DNA of 64,000 nucleotides. Source: Prochilodus magdalenae (lineage: Eukaryota > Chordata > Actinopteri > Characiformes > Prochilodontidae). Shown piece after piece: positions 1 through 11,099 of the stretch; positions within the stretch are counted from its first letter, which is position 1, and the number at the start of each line of letters is the position of its first letter. Under the pieces are notes generated by a model. The model was not told the origin of the DNA. It was given only the letters and a program-made list of their open reading frames with translations, and searched no databases. The position numbers and the translations under genes were made by a program. Location of the stretch: the NCBI GenBank assembly GCA_024036415.1, contig JAMWET010007207.1:1-64000 (forward strand), in the 5' to 3' direction.

Positions 1-245
1 GCGACGACGACGGGGATCGACGACGACGAGCTACGACTACCGACTGGCTACGACGACTAGCGACGGGCGCGACGACGACGACGACGACGAGCGAGCGGCG
101 ACGACGGCTACACGACGAATAGCTACTACGACGACTACGACTACGACGACGACGGAGCGAGCGACGGAAACTGGGGCAACGAACCCACTAGTACGACGAC
201 AGGGACAGGAAGAGACAGGGAGGCAGAGCCTCGGTAGCGCAGAGC
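1..245. repeat. Degenerate (CGA)n trinucleotide tract
   Basis: Short runs of GAC/CGA units are broken by odd bases (for example CTACGACTACCGACTGG) over about 240 bp. Nothing else in the window has this composition or so many CpGs. It may be a decayed or heterogeneous microsatellite, or poor base calling over a CGA repeat at a sequence end. The minus-strand frame at 37-255, rich in Val and Ser, is only the translation of the repeat. Confidence 0.75.
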
Positions 246-539
246 GACTTGACAACGCGGGGGCGTAGGGGGGCGGGGGAGAATATTCCAGCTAGTACAC
301 GTAAGTTTAGAGCCTAAAGCTAGAGATTATACAGCAGAGTACGATAGAGCATGAAATAACTCACTTTAAGCCATTACTCTGGCTTAACTGCAATAAGAGC
401 CCAGTGCTCATTCTTGATAGAGGAGACAAATGTGAAAGGTCATTATAAGTGGCAAGCACAATACAGCATTGAGATTTGTACAAAGGTCATTAAAAGTGCG
501 CAATACACAACTTACCTCTACTAGAGGGCTCACTCACTT
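246..539. other. No gene seen
   Basis: A short G-rich stretch (near 258-282) is followed by mixed-composition sequence. I see no open frame, repeat unit or terminal inverted repeat. It may be the outer part of the degraded repeat that follows. Confidence 0.5.
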
Positions 540-741
540 AAGTGCTTATAAAGAGTGGTGTCTTCAGTCTGTGTTTGAAGACGGCGAGTAGACTCGGCAC
601 TGTCTGGACGCCCAGTGGGGATTCATTCTTCCACTCATCTGGGAGCCATGGACAGTAGAAGAGTCTTGGATCTGGAGACGCGCTTGTCTTCCATTGTCGC
701 TTCCTCATGGATGGCTGGTTCGATGTTGAGCTGTACTTGAA

Positions 742-1101
742 TCACGAAGGCTGCGAGATAGCTAGGCTCGACTCTTTCAGCTGCTCATTGCCAAATAGGT
801 TAGAGGGAGGCCCTGGTCCATCTTGGTCTTTGTATATGTCGCATCGGCATGCAGAGTTAAATCTGATGGGTCGGGATGAGCAGGAATGCCAATGAAGGAG
901 GCGCAGACTAGTGACATGGGTGAACTTTGGAAGATTGAGAGATGATACGGGCTGCGGCGTTCTGGACTTACTTTGGCAAGGTGCCTGGTGGCCCGCAGCA
1001 TGGAAGATCTTACCAGCGCCAGGACTGAGTTGCAGTAAGTCTATGGCCTTGAAATGAAGCAACCCAGCTGGCTTGTCCAGAGGTTCTCTGGTGCATTTCA
1101 T
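742..1101 (-). pseudogene. LINE reverse-transcriptase ORF2 tail, degraded
   Basis: On the minus strand this frame contains SLNLPKFTHVTSLRLLHWH and then RPIRFNSACRCDIYKDQDGP. These match what I know of the C-terminal part of ORF2 in fish non-LTR retrotransposons: NLPKFSHVTPLLRSLHWLP followed by a R-IRFK motif and AYKAKNGPAP. The complementary plus-strand text (TGGGTGAACTTTGGAAGATT near 917-937) has the usual reverse orientation of this repeat. No catalytic YxDD region is seen, so this is only the 3' tail of an element. The frame is damaged: the expected VAARIRFK segment is replaced by CSSRPIRF, which suggests indels. Flanking sequence at about 540-740 has the same repeat character. Confidence 0.75.
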
Positions 1102-2060
1102 GAGAGAGGAAGGGTCAGTATCCTCCTAATTGTTGTAGTAGGAGGAATCTGCATTGACCGATTCAGGTATCGGCTATATTAAGCCCGAGAATACCGATAA
1201 CTGGCCATCTCAGCAATCACTCCAAGAGCTTCGTTTCTTGCATCCTTCAGTCGGAGTGATCAACTAAGTTTCCCGAATGAGGATGGCAAGATCACACGGT
1301 GAGGACCTGTAGTGGCTTGGGATGAACAGCAGGTCTTAGTCTTGCTGGGATTGAGGCTTAAGAGGTGGTGGATGCTGTCAGCCATGAGCTGATGTCGTGT
1401 CAGGTTATGGCTTAGACTGGCGGTTGGCGAGATCCTGTGTATCAGATGAGTGGGAAAGAAAGCTATGAGGTTACGTATTCATGGCAGCATATGCGATCAG
1501 TGATAATAGAGAAAGCTGTGGAGAAGTAAATTACTCCTCCAATGGAGATAAGGATTGTAAAGGGAAAGAGTAATAGTAGGGACCCCTAACACCGAGCGCT
1601 TGAGGGAGCACCGTGGAGGTGCAGGGCCTGCATAACATGTGGAGCAGACGTGGACTCGCGTTCGCATGTTACGAGGACGTGCTTGCAGTGGCGGTCCTCC
1701 AGGTAGGACTCAGATACGGCATCTTCCATGCAGTGCCGGTGATTCGCAAGATCGGTGAGGACACGACAGGTAGGATCTGTGTGGTTCCTTCTAGCGTGTC
1801 GACGGCTGAAGACAGGTCGAGTAGGAGATCAGAAAACTTGAGGACAGTTTTGGCTGATCTTCAGCTGGCATGAATCCTACTCATTAGTTTACATGCGATG
1901 AGAGCAGTTTCCGTGTAATGGGGCAGGTTGAAGGCCGGAATGGTTGATGTCCTGTAAGCTGGTTCTGGGGAGAGTGAAAGAAGGGAGAGTTGATTATAGA
2001 CAGGGAAGACTAGGCACGTTCAAGAATTTTAGAGGAGAAAAGTAAAGGTTGAAGTAGATA
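1102..2060. other. Degraded repeat-like sequence, probably same LINE-associated block
   Basis: GC content is higher than in the sequence after 2.1 kb and no coding frame holds up. Phrases such as GAGATCAGAAAACTTGAGGA and AATGGGGCAGGTTGAAGGC (about 1826-1935) resemble text I associate with a common fish repeat that sits with the LINE tail, but with many apparent single-base insertions. The open frame at 1613-1873 (+) has no recognisable domain. Confidence 0.4.
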
Positions 2061-2960
2061 AGCCGGTCTGAACTTAAAGCGGATGTGCTGATATATACGC
2101 AGTGTAATCGAATTCATTCATTCATTAATTAATAACGAATGAAATTAATGATTTCAGCTGATTTATAGCATCATCAACAATCATCAACAATAGTATGGTA
2201 ATGGATGTGCGGTGTCATCACTATTATTGTATTATAGTGTATTATTAGACGGCTGTTTTTGTTGTTGTAATAGTAAATGTTCATTTGGCCCTGATATTAA
2301 CTACCTATAGAAATGAGTGTAGGGTTTAACATAAATCCAATAATAAATCTAAATGATATATTTAAATTACCATGAAATTTAAAAAATAAACAAATTATCA
2401 AACTCGGTCTCTGGCTAAAACGAGGGGATTATGCACAGTGTGGAGCAGCTCACTGTTAAATAAAAAAACATCAGGACAAAAAAAAACCTGGCAATAGAAA
2501 AAGAGGGAAATCAATAGGCCTCTAACATTTAGTTATCTATCTCTATATCACAGTTTAAAGAGAGAGATTGCATGTCAAGACAGGGTCTGAGTGGACTGAA
2601 GCACAGATACATCACTGTAAAGAATCTGTGGCCTTTTGCGTTTAAATCACACGTCACATGGTCAGCAAGTTCATCCTCAGGCCACGGAATATTTCCAGCA
2701 CAGACGCAGACCTCCGCTTTTTTCTTCCTCTTGTCTTCTTCTGAATTGGCTGTCTTGCCATGGCAGGACTTCTAAAAGGGCAGCTTTACTCCACCAGCAC
2801 AACGTACGATCTCTGTTCTTATATCTGTCCCACCAACTTTGTGCGTTCTTACACTGGGGGCCGGTTCTGTATAGTTTAGCTGTGGGCAGAATGGCTTAAT
2901 TTTTGGAGAGCATTACAGAACATGAATCTTTCTGATATACCGACAAAGGAAGACATCCTG
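2061..2960. other. AT-rich intergenic sequence, no gene
   Basis: AT-rich low-complexity sequence (an ATTC run near 2112-2130, A-runs near 2460-2490) passes at about 2570 into a more balanced block at 2570-2900. That block has overlapping open frames but no recognisable protein. No repeat family was recognised. Confidence 0.5.
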
Positions 2961-2961
2961 C

Positions 2962-2991
2962 GGGGTTGTGGTGTGGGTGGGGGTGGGGGGG
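2962..2991 (+). other. G-quadruplex-type G-run cluster
   Basis: Four G-runs (GGGG, GGG, GGGGG, GGGGGGG) lie within 30 bp on the plus strand, separated by short TG-containing loops. This satisfies the usual four-run G4 rule. Confidence 0.6.
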
Positions 2992-5569
2992 TATTATTGC
3001 CAGAGGAATGAGGAAGACTAATCTGGGAGCATTTGAAGATAGCGACCCTCCCCTTATAAACAGACTGTAGTACATAAAGCAGCACAGTGGTACTGTATCG
3101 GTCATCTGCTTATCTGGAGTTTAATAAGACGTATTCTGTTTATATATTACAAATGAAACTTCATATAGAAATATTGGATTGTGGGAGATTTCACTAAAGG
3201 GAGAATCTTCACTCAATAAAACAGCATTCTACATCTGGATATTCAAGTGAACATTTTAGCTTTATTTATTTATTTATTTTTTTGTTCAAGTTGTGTTAGG
3301 CCGAGTTCGTTGAATTTCTTGACTGAAATGTAAATACTATGTTTTCCGGGAACTCTAAAGATGGTAGGACTAATGAAAGGTTTGTATCCAGCTGCAGGCC
3401 TGCTGACCAAGCCCTAAGCCTAGGCTTGGCTAGGCAAGCCAACAGCATGGGCTAGCTAAAGTGTTAGGGTGGCCATACACGTCCGGGTTTAGGCCAGAGA
3501 GTTTAGGTTTCCAACTCCCAGTGCTCCGCCCACTGCAATACCTAGACAGATGCATATTAGTCCCCTTTTTGGGATGAACTATTTACAATATTATGTCTGC
3601 CATTGGCTCACATCCGTGTCAAAAGAAATGTCTTGCATTCCACTGGTTTAGCAAAGTCATATGACTTTGTGACTATATCTACCAGCTAACCACAGGTCAG
3701 CCTTCTAAAAGCTATTCATTTGGTAAGTTCCTGTTTGACTCACGGATGTCATCCATTCCACCCCCTTGGGTGAATGAAGCAGTCGTTTATGTGTGATATA
3801 GGTGGGTTATGATTAATTCTGTTCTAGTATCCCACTCTAAACTGAATGCCTGTAAACACTACCTCGCATGAACATGGTTATGAATACATTGCTTGGCATC
3901 TGAGACGTTGTTCGAAGTTACCCTTATTGGGCCATCATCATTACATACCATTAGCACCATTAGCGTTAGCAGATACAAAATTTGTATTAATACGCTGCCC
4001 AAAGCTGCAGGAAGTATAGATTGCTCGCTGAGGAAGGAGCTTGTGACGCAACTGATATATGATAGTGCTGTAGGTAGCTGTATATGTCATTAGGGTTTAA
4101 AGTGATAGTCCTTTGTAGAGTAACCTCAAATACCCTCTGTATAAGCTAGCTAAACTTACTCCCAATTCTAATCTAACCCTTTTAATTTAAAATAAGCAGT
4201 TCACTGCTACGTATGCAGAGACTTCCTCTGCCTAGCTTGGGGTCTCACATCGTCAGTACAGGGCTACAGATATATACTGATAACACAGTTCATAACCTGT
4301 TTTAGGTAAAGTTATGGTACAGCCAGCTGTTGTATTTTTTGATTTGTAGTCATTTCGAGGTTTGGTTTCATTTAGCCATCCATTCATTTGTTTCCTTCCA
4401 TTCAGTGCCTCCTTCTATTTTTGCTTCCGCTACACACGCAGCCGTACATGCAGAACATTAGCCACTGAGGGAGCAATCATTCAGTATTATGATTATCATT
4501 CTAAATGTGTTGAAAAAAGGGGGCTTACAAACACACTCACTTATTTGCTTTGGTTTGAACTCGGAGTCATCCCAACTCTGGGCAAAGTCAGTGAAAGCCG
4601 TAATGGCCAAGCCCGCGCTCCCGCTCTATAAAGTCATCTCTGCTATTTAAATTGATTAGTGTGCTTGTATAGCTACTTTTTCATTTGTGTTTAAACATGA
4701 AGTTTTTAAAAGTTTGACTGAGCTGCAGTGTAAGTCATCCGGAGCAGCAGACCATGTGTGTTCTTTCTCTCGCTCTCTCTCTCCCTTTCAGTCTCTCTTT
4801 TTTCATTATCATTCTCCGTTATGACTCTGAGCTTTTTGCACTGTTTTATTATGAAGGATAGGGCCTCTCCATCTTCACGGCTGAGGAAAATCCCTTATCG
4901 CTGCGTCTCTATTCACTTATGTCCTTACAAGGAACAAAGACAATACAGATGATGGGATATTTACTTCTGATTCTGTCCTACACCAGCAATGTGTCATTCG
5001 ACCGCTGCGGAGTCAGCAGGCCGTCAATATCACTGAATCCACTTTTATTTCCATGGGTTTGTTTGCTACCGAGCAAAATGTCCGTTTGATGTCTGTTAAG
5101 GATTGAGCATCCAGAACAGGTGAACTTCTGGATGACCTTTTCAGAATATCAGCAATAAGCCTAGCAATGGGTTAGGGCTGTCAGTAAGGTGAGTGAATTC
5201 ATGTCCCAGCTTCTAAAAGAAGAGTTAGCACTGTATGTCCAGCCTCTCGGTGTATAACTCTATTACTTTCAGCGAATGTACTTTACCTGGAAGCTAGAGC
5301 TAAGGGATCTCCTCTACTTGACTTCCCTCCCGGGGAGGCGAGTTGCAGAGCTCCCTAACACAGTGAGGAAGATGTCATGTGATCAACCTGAGATGAGATG
5401 AAACCTGGTGTATCTAGAAGATAAAGGTAACACTAAACGGCTTTCAGACTGTTTTCATGCAGTGGGCTAAGTGGTTGGTAGAAAGGCCATTATTGCCTCT
5501 GTTCAGGAAAGGATTTTTTCATCAGGCTCCTCTCTGGAGCGAGAAGTGCAGGCCATACCATGATCTTAA
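2992..5569. other. Intergenic, no gene
   Basis: Mostly unique AT-rich DNA. Visible items are TTTA repeats at about 3258-3280, a palindrome AAGCCTAGGCTT near 3415-3427, and a short imperfect CT tract at about 4765-4800. A more balanced block at about 4830-5060 could be regulatory. Open frames at 3893-4093 and 4362-4631 are short and unrecognised. Confidence 0.5.
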
Positions 5570-5710
5570 ATATGACCAAAAGTATGTGGACACCCTTAAT
5601 AATTATTGAGTTCACATGTTTGAGCTACACCCATTACTAACAGTTACATACAAATCCAGCCATGCAATCTCCAATGTGTCTAGTAGAATTGGCTGGAGCT
5701 GTCCCTGTAA
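5570..5710 (+). mobile_element. Tc1-like 5' end fragment
   Basis: It begins with TATGACCAAAAGTATGTGGA (5571-5590), the terminal-repeat core CAAAAGTATGTGGACAC typical of a Tc1-like family abundant in salmonids and other fish. The following GAGCTACACCCATTACTAAC and AGCCATGCAATCTCC match the family's leader and resemble the copies starting at 8526 and ending at 19041. Homology fades after about 5705, so only the end is kept. Confidence 0.7.
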
Positions 5711-7400
5711 ACACACCCAAAAGTCATAAAAAAGACCTGACAGCAAAGCAGATTAGCAGATGTCTCCTGTGGTCCTTGTTTTGGCCCACAGAGGGGAGTA
5801 CTTCTGTCTACTAAGCCCTTCTAAAACTTGTTTGCCTAATTTTAGAGAAAACTTCTGTATTAAACTCCAGAACATGGAAAAAGACAGAAGCTAGTGAGCA
5901 TCAGGTAACTCCAAAACATTGCCACAAGCAGCTTTTCAAGACATGAGATGACCCAGGGACTCAAAGGATGTGAGGATACAGAATTTGATCTGATTTGTAT
6001 AGGCATACAAGCTACATGAATGTATATACCATCCAATCTACAAACACTGCATCATCTTGTTAAACTGTGTCTCTTTAACAGCCATCCATATATGACATAT
6101 GGCTTCAGAACTGGCGCTAGCACAGGGGTGTGGCTATTGGGCTATATGGGTCTCTTTTACTGCCAAAATATTAAATATAAATTATAGACTTATATAACCA
6201 CTGAATGTTTTGTAGTAAGCAGGTCCCTGCCTTATCCCTGCCTAAGCTGCTGCATTTAGTGACGTTTAAGGGCTCTTTTTATTTCTTTAAATGACTTTAT
6301 TTTTAAAAAGCGATGAGTGACAAACCTTGTGAAGTAAAAAATAAGAAATATAAATCTTTTATTGTTTATTGTCTTTTTTTGAGTGTCCCACAGTTTAACA
6401 TAAGCTTCATTCACCATAGCAGCTAGTCTAGTTATGATTTTCTGACATGGTTTATAAAGTTACTTACCAATTTTATCACTTATATTTTTTATATTTTATA
6501 TTTTTATCAACTTATAGTGTTACCATGTCAAACACATTAAACTAGAATTAACCCTTCTTTACTTTTTTAAATGAGAGCATAGAATATATTAATTACATAT
6601 TGACCACTGTTTTTTTTTTTTTTTTAAGGGCATAGGTTTGGTCACAACATTGGTAGGGACACAACAACCCAACCATTAGCCCCCTCATTCCGCCACCACC
6701 TGCACACCTCTGCCAACCCCAGGTCATCAGCCAATCAAATGCTAGCATGTGTAAAATTAGTCGTACTGAAGCTTATTGGCATTATCTTAAGCTAGCTTTA
6801 AACTAGATATTGTAAGTTGTGCGAGAGTGCATGCTCCAAATGATGCAATCACAACTCTGACCCCATGTACCAGCCTATCAAACTATTGATGGGGACAGCC
6901 TATGCTCCCAAAAATTTTCCCTACCATCCATATGCAAACATACACACGTTTTAAAAGGTGGTAAAGACTGCCTTGTCACATCCTCCATAGAAGTTGATTA
7001 TTTTTGGTGCATTTAAAAAAAACAGATAATTGTTAAAATGTCTTACAGGCTGTTTTCTCAAACCCGGCCTGGATCTATTATCCCAGATCAGATGTGATAG
7101 ACTAGGGTTAGACCTACACTCTGCAGGTAAATCTGCAGTACCAGGACTGAGTGCCCAGCTAAGCAAGGTAATTGATGATTGTTTATTTTAATATATTAAT
7201 TACTGAATTAGTTTTTTTTATTATTTTTCAGTTCAACTAATTTTCTTAATTTTCAAATAGGTTACCACAGGATACTATATCACTGTTATACTGCCCAACC
7301 CTAATTTGAAGCTTTGACCCTCTAGACAAAATTGTCTGCAATACAATATTAACTGGAGTCCATCAGTTCTGTATCAGTTACTGATAATAATAAATATATC
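5711..7400. other. Intergenic AT-rich DNA, no gene
   Basis: No recognisable gene or complete element. There is a poly-T run at 6610-6625 and AT-rich stretches at 6280-6600 and 7190-7260. The block at 6626-6910, with CCAACCATTAGCCCCCTCA, is more balanced but unassigned. Confidence 0.5.
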
Positions 7401-8160
7401 AGGCACCAGGACAGTGGATTCCCAACAGAGCTGGAGCCAAAGACAATATCAGCTTCAAAGAGGCAAAGGCTTTCAGCTGGCAGATCAAGACATGGGGAGG
7501 GGGTGGGGGGCAGCATTTTGAAGGCCTAAAGGCTTCCACTAATACAAAAAGTCTAATCAGAGCTGCAATCCCTGATGTTAATGAAGGTGTCACACGTTGC
7601 ACAAAGAAAGTTGTGCCTGGCAATCTTCCATTTTTCGGCTGCCTACACCAGTGACATTTCATCTCACATTCAAAAGAGCGCCTGGGCCCTTAATGAAATG
7701 CATAATTAACATATTCTAATTGTGCTGAGCACTGTGATGGTTTTGACAGAGCTCACTTTCCATGTCTAATTCAATGCTAATTTAATCTGTTCTTTTCCCG
7801 CCGACATGACCTTTCTTGATTGAGTTTCACCGCGAAGAATTTTTTGATGGATTGATTTATCAACCTCTTGGAATGCAACAAAAGCGGCAGGCCCCGAGAC
7901 AGGAGAGGAAGAGAGGAGAGAAGAGAAAAGAGGAGGGAGGAGGAAGAAAGAGCGACGCAATTGCGAGCGCGGGCCGAATCAAAGGGGAGAGGAGGAAAAA
8001 CAATTAAAGGAATAAAGTCAAGCAGCCTGAAGAGTGCGTTACTGATGTTTTACTGTGCTATTAACCCCTCACATGTAGGTTCACTTTTCTTCATCCAGCT
8101 GAAATGGCATATTTTCCCAGCCATTTAATCTGACTTGCTCTAGTGTCGGTAAGCAGATGC
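7400..8160. promoter_or_regulatory. Candidate conserved non-coding enhancer block
   Basis: This repeat-free block has dense homeodomain-type motifs: ATGCATAATTAA (7698-7709), MEIS-like TGACAG (7744-7749), TTGATTGAG (7817-7825) and PBX/HOX-like TGATTTAT (7853-7860). A purine-rich GA tract follows at 7890-7960. No coding frame has exon boundaries. The motif content and lack of decay resemble vertebrate developmental enhancers. This is inference; the sequence alone shows only the motifs. Confidence 0.45.
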
Positions 8161-8525
8161 TTTACCGTTAGTGTCTGGGCTAGTGACTAGCTTGGTGGTA
8201 GGCAAATGAATGATTGTTGGAATTTCAGGAGGAGAACGATGACCCAGAGGACCCTCTGAACATAAATCTCACTGCCTCTGAATATTCAGTGTGTCACTGG
8301 CAAGAAGCACTGCTACGTTTGTGGGGAGGTTGATCACTGTCTAAGTTAACTCCAGCCAGGGCCACAGATTGTCTAATGTGAATCTAGACTTCACAATGAT
8401 AAAACAGTTTATCTTCACATAATATTAGCATGTTAAAATGAATTAAAATGTTTCACCACTTGCAGACAACTTGTCTGGCATGCCACATGATCAAACATAT
8501 GTTCAGGATTTACCTGCATTCAAGA
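8161..8525. other. Intergenic, no gene
   Basis: Unique sequence before the Tc1 relic. No motif cluster or repeat was recognised. Confidence 0.5.
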
Positions 8526-9255
8526 TACACTATTTGGTCAAAAGTATGCAGACACCTCCCCTCCTAGTTCTTAAGTTCGGATGCTGAGTCACACCTTTGC
8601 TAACAATATAAAATTAGGCATGTAGCAATTCAACCTCCATACACAAACATTGGCAGCTAAAGGGTTGCACTGAAGAGCTCAGTGATCCTTTACATGGCAC
8701 TGTCATAGAATTTCAACTTTGCCACAAGCCACTAGATTGCTAGATCTGCCCTAGTCAACTGTAAGTGCTATTGTTGTGAAATGGAGGAATTCAAGCCATG
8801 AAGCAGCAGATCATACAAACCCACAGAGAAGGGCCAACAAGTCATTAAGTGCATAGCATGTCAAGTTTCTTATTCTCAGTTACATCACTCTCTTCAACGT
8901 TCCAAAGTGCCGTGTGTTGGAAGATTTATAAAATGTCTTTCCATACAGCTGGAAACAAGCCTATGCAAAGTTTGATGGAGAAGCGATAATGGTCTGGGGC
9001 TGATTTTCAGGGGCCCTTGGTTTTTGGTTCAGGGTGATGTTAATGCTCACCCTGACATTTTAGACAATTATGTGCTTTCAACTTTGTGGTTACAGGCTGG
9101 GTAAGGTTCTTTACTGTTCCAGCATGACTGGATCCCTGTGCACAAAGCAAGGCCCATAAAGATGTGGTGAGTCTGCACAGGGTCCTGGCCTGTCCAACCC
9201 CACTGAAAACCTTTAAGATTAACTGTAACGTTGACTGCAAACCAGACTCCAAATT
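8526..9255 (+). pseudogene. Tc1-like transposase relic (salmonid-type family)
   Basis: The left end TACACTATTTGGTCAAAAGT (8526-8545) is a terminal-repeat sequence of the same family as the fragments at 5570 and 19041. The family leader follows (ACACAAACATTGGCAG, GAAGAGCTCAGTGA), then TGCCACAAGCC and CCCTAGTCAACTGTAAGTGC from the N-terminal coding part. A large internal deletion leads to AATGGTCTGGGGCTGATTTT (8988-9007), the MVWG-FS motif of Tc1 transposases, and then a damaged region corresponding to the segment around the second catalytic Asp (GTGCACAAAGC). Stops and frameshifts are frequent. No right terminal repeat is visible, so the element is truncated at both coding and 3' ends. It cannot be active. 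Confidence 0.8.
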
Positions 9256-9563
9256 CTCACAGACACGTACAAATACTTGAATGAACAAATAAAAAGAGTG
9301 GAGTGGAGGGTTCCCTTAGTGAAATATAACCAGTGGCATCTTTAAAAACACCCATAGTTCCTTTCACTGGCCACTTATGATGGCATAACATATTGCCAGA
9401 AAAAATGGATATTGCACCCTCAGAATTCCAACAATCGTAAGTCGTCATTGGCACGTTCTAAACCACATAACCACTTGGTGATCAGGCATTGTGATAGTGG
9501 ACCACTCTCAACATTGGTAGTCCAACTGAGTAGTATGACACAGTAGTGTGTGCAGTGCTGATA
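9256..9563. other. Unassigned sequence between two Tc1 relics
   Basis: No recognisable match. It may be part of the original site. Only a short unassigned minus-strand frame is present (9257-9454). Confidence 0.4.
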
Positions 9564-10274
9564 TGCACTCATCATCCAAAGAATAGTTGCACAAATAGTT
9601 GCACCCAGAAGGAATCAACTTACAGGAATGGAACTTGGTGGATAGATTTGACATCATGAGACATGCAAATCATTCAAGTTTCATGCTCGGACGCACATGT
9701 GATGTAAGCAAGGACATGCCTTATCGCTATGCATGACAGACCCAACAGCCACTACTGCGGACATTCAGAGAGCAATGATTACCTTCATAAGTCATCCTGT
9801 TAGTACCTGCACTATTGGCAGACAGCTTTAAGATGCAGGGCTGCATCTTGACACCCTTGACACCACATCAACGTCGCTGTAAATCACAAATGTAAATCGT
9901 GCGGGTGACGAATCCCGCTTTTGTCTTGGCGTAGAACACCAACGAATCCGTGTGTGGAGGCACAGTGGTCAGTGCCGAGACACAGGTCCAGGAGGCATGA
10001 TGTCACTCCACTTCCACCCCTACCACAAAATCACAGAACACCATTAGAAACCTCTACAACTCCGTGCTGAGACGTCTGGCATGTTGTGTTAGCACACATG
10101 GTGGCCCAACTCCATACTGAGAGACACTACTTCTGTATGTGTAGCTCAATAAATATTGCCCATATCAGTCTAAATTCATCATCATTCACACTGGTAACCT
10201 TTATCTTCCTTCTGAATAGCACTGCAATCCCACACTTCCTTCTGTGGGCAACTGTTCTTTTGATGATGAGTGTA
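9564..10274 (+). mobile_element. Non-autonomous Tc1-type element, copy 1 of 5
   Basis: Left end TGCACTCATCATCCAAAGAA and right end (reverse complement) TACACTCATCATCAAAAGAA form terminal inverted repeats, each flanked by TA (9562-9563 and 10275-10276), as expected for Tc1/mariner. Inside, the sequence around 9915-9970 is damaged coding for the first-catalytic-Asp region of a Tc1 transposase (DDQRI-VW motif in the related copy at 50464-51508). The 3' part reads CAATAAATATTGCCCATATC, shared by the other copies. The N-terminal coding segment is missing through a deletion shared with copies 2 to 4, and the central catalytic core is absent from all five. About 711 bp. Confidence 0.85.
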
Positions 10275-10276
10275 TA

Positions 10277-10950
10277 AGACTCAGAAGTCTTGTGCCGATG
10301 TCAGCATCATTGCTAGGTTTGAAGTGGCCCACCATATCCAGGTTGAAAGCAGCTGTATGGTAAGAAATTGGTTAGTGATGAAGGACTATACAGTAGAACA
10401 GTTGAAGCTGGTCATTAAGGTTGATGTTTCTAATGTAGTGACCAGTAAAGCATAGACTGCAGTGTCAATCATATTATGACAATCCAGGTTCATATACAAA
10501 CATTGTTCTTGCATTTTATTATTATTTTATTATGTCTAGCATATTGTTGTGCTTTTATGTGTTTCGTCATTTTCCTTCTTCTCTTTATCCCTTCTTGTTT
10601 CTGGCTGTTTAAAAGTGATATATGTAAATGATCTCTATTTTGATTGGCTGTCTTGATTATATCTAATTTTAAAAGCTGAACAGGTTGAAACACTCCTAAT
10701 ATCTTCATGAATAGACGGTTCTAAACTGCTGTAGGCCAGATAGGCGGACATATGTAACTTCATTTGTTTTCATAATGTCAAAAAACCAAGACACTAAAAA
10801 AATAAAAAACATATTTACTGCTTAGTATTCATATATGGACTGTATGGATGGTATGTTTTAAAAGTTTTACAATGTTTACAAACTACATCAGACTTTTATT
10901 GGGGCTGAAAAATTAAGTGATTTTAGTCATTTTATGCCAACATGCACAAT
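10277..10950. other. Intergenic AT-rich DNA, no gene
   Basis: AT-rich unique sequence. The short open frame at 10490-10708 (-) is Lys/Ile-rich with no domain. Confidence 0.5.
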
Positions 10951-10974
10951 CTCTCTCTCTCTCTCTCTCTCTCT
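10951..10974. repeat. (CT)12 microsatellite
   Basis: A perfect CT dinucleotide run that trails into an imperfect pyrimidine tract to about 10996. Confidence 0.95.
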
Positions 10975-11099
10975 GGCTCTCTTTCTGTCTCTATTTCACA
11001 ACAGCAGCATCTCAGCCACCCACCTACCGTTTACATACTTTTACATTTCACCAACAAATATCACCTTTACTACTGTCAAGAGAGCTGACACCTGCACAC

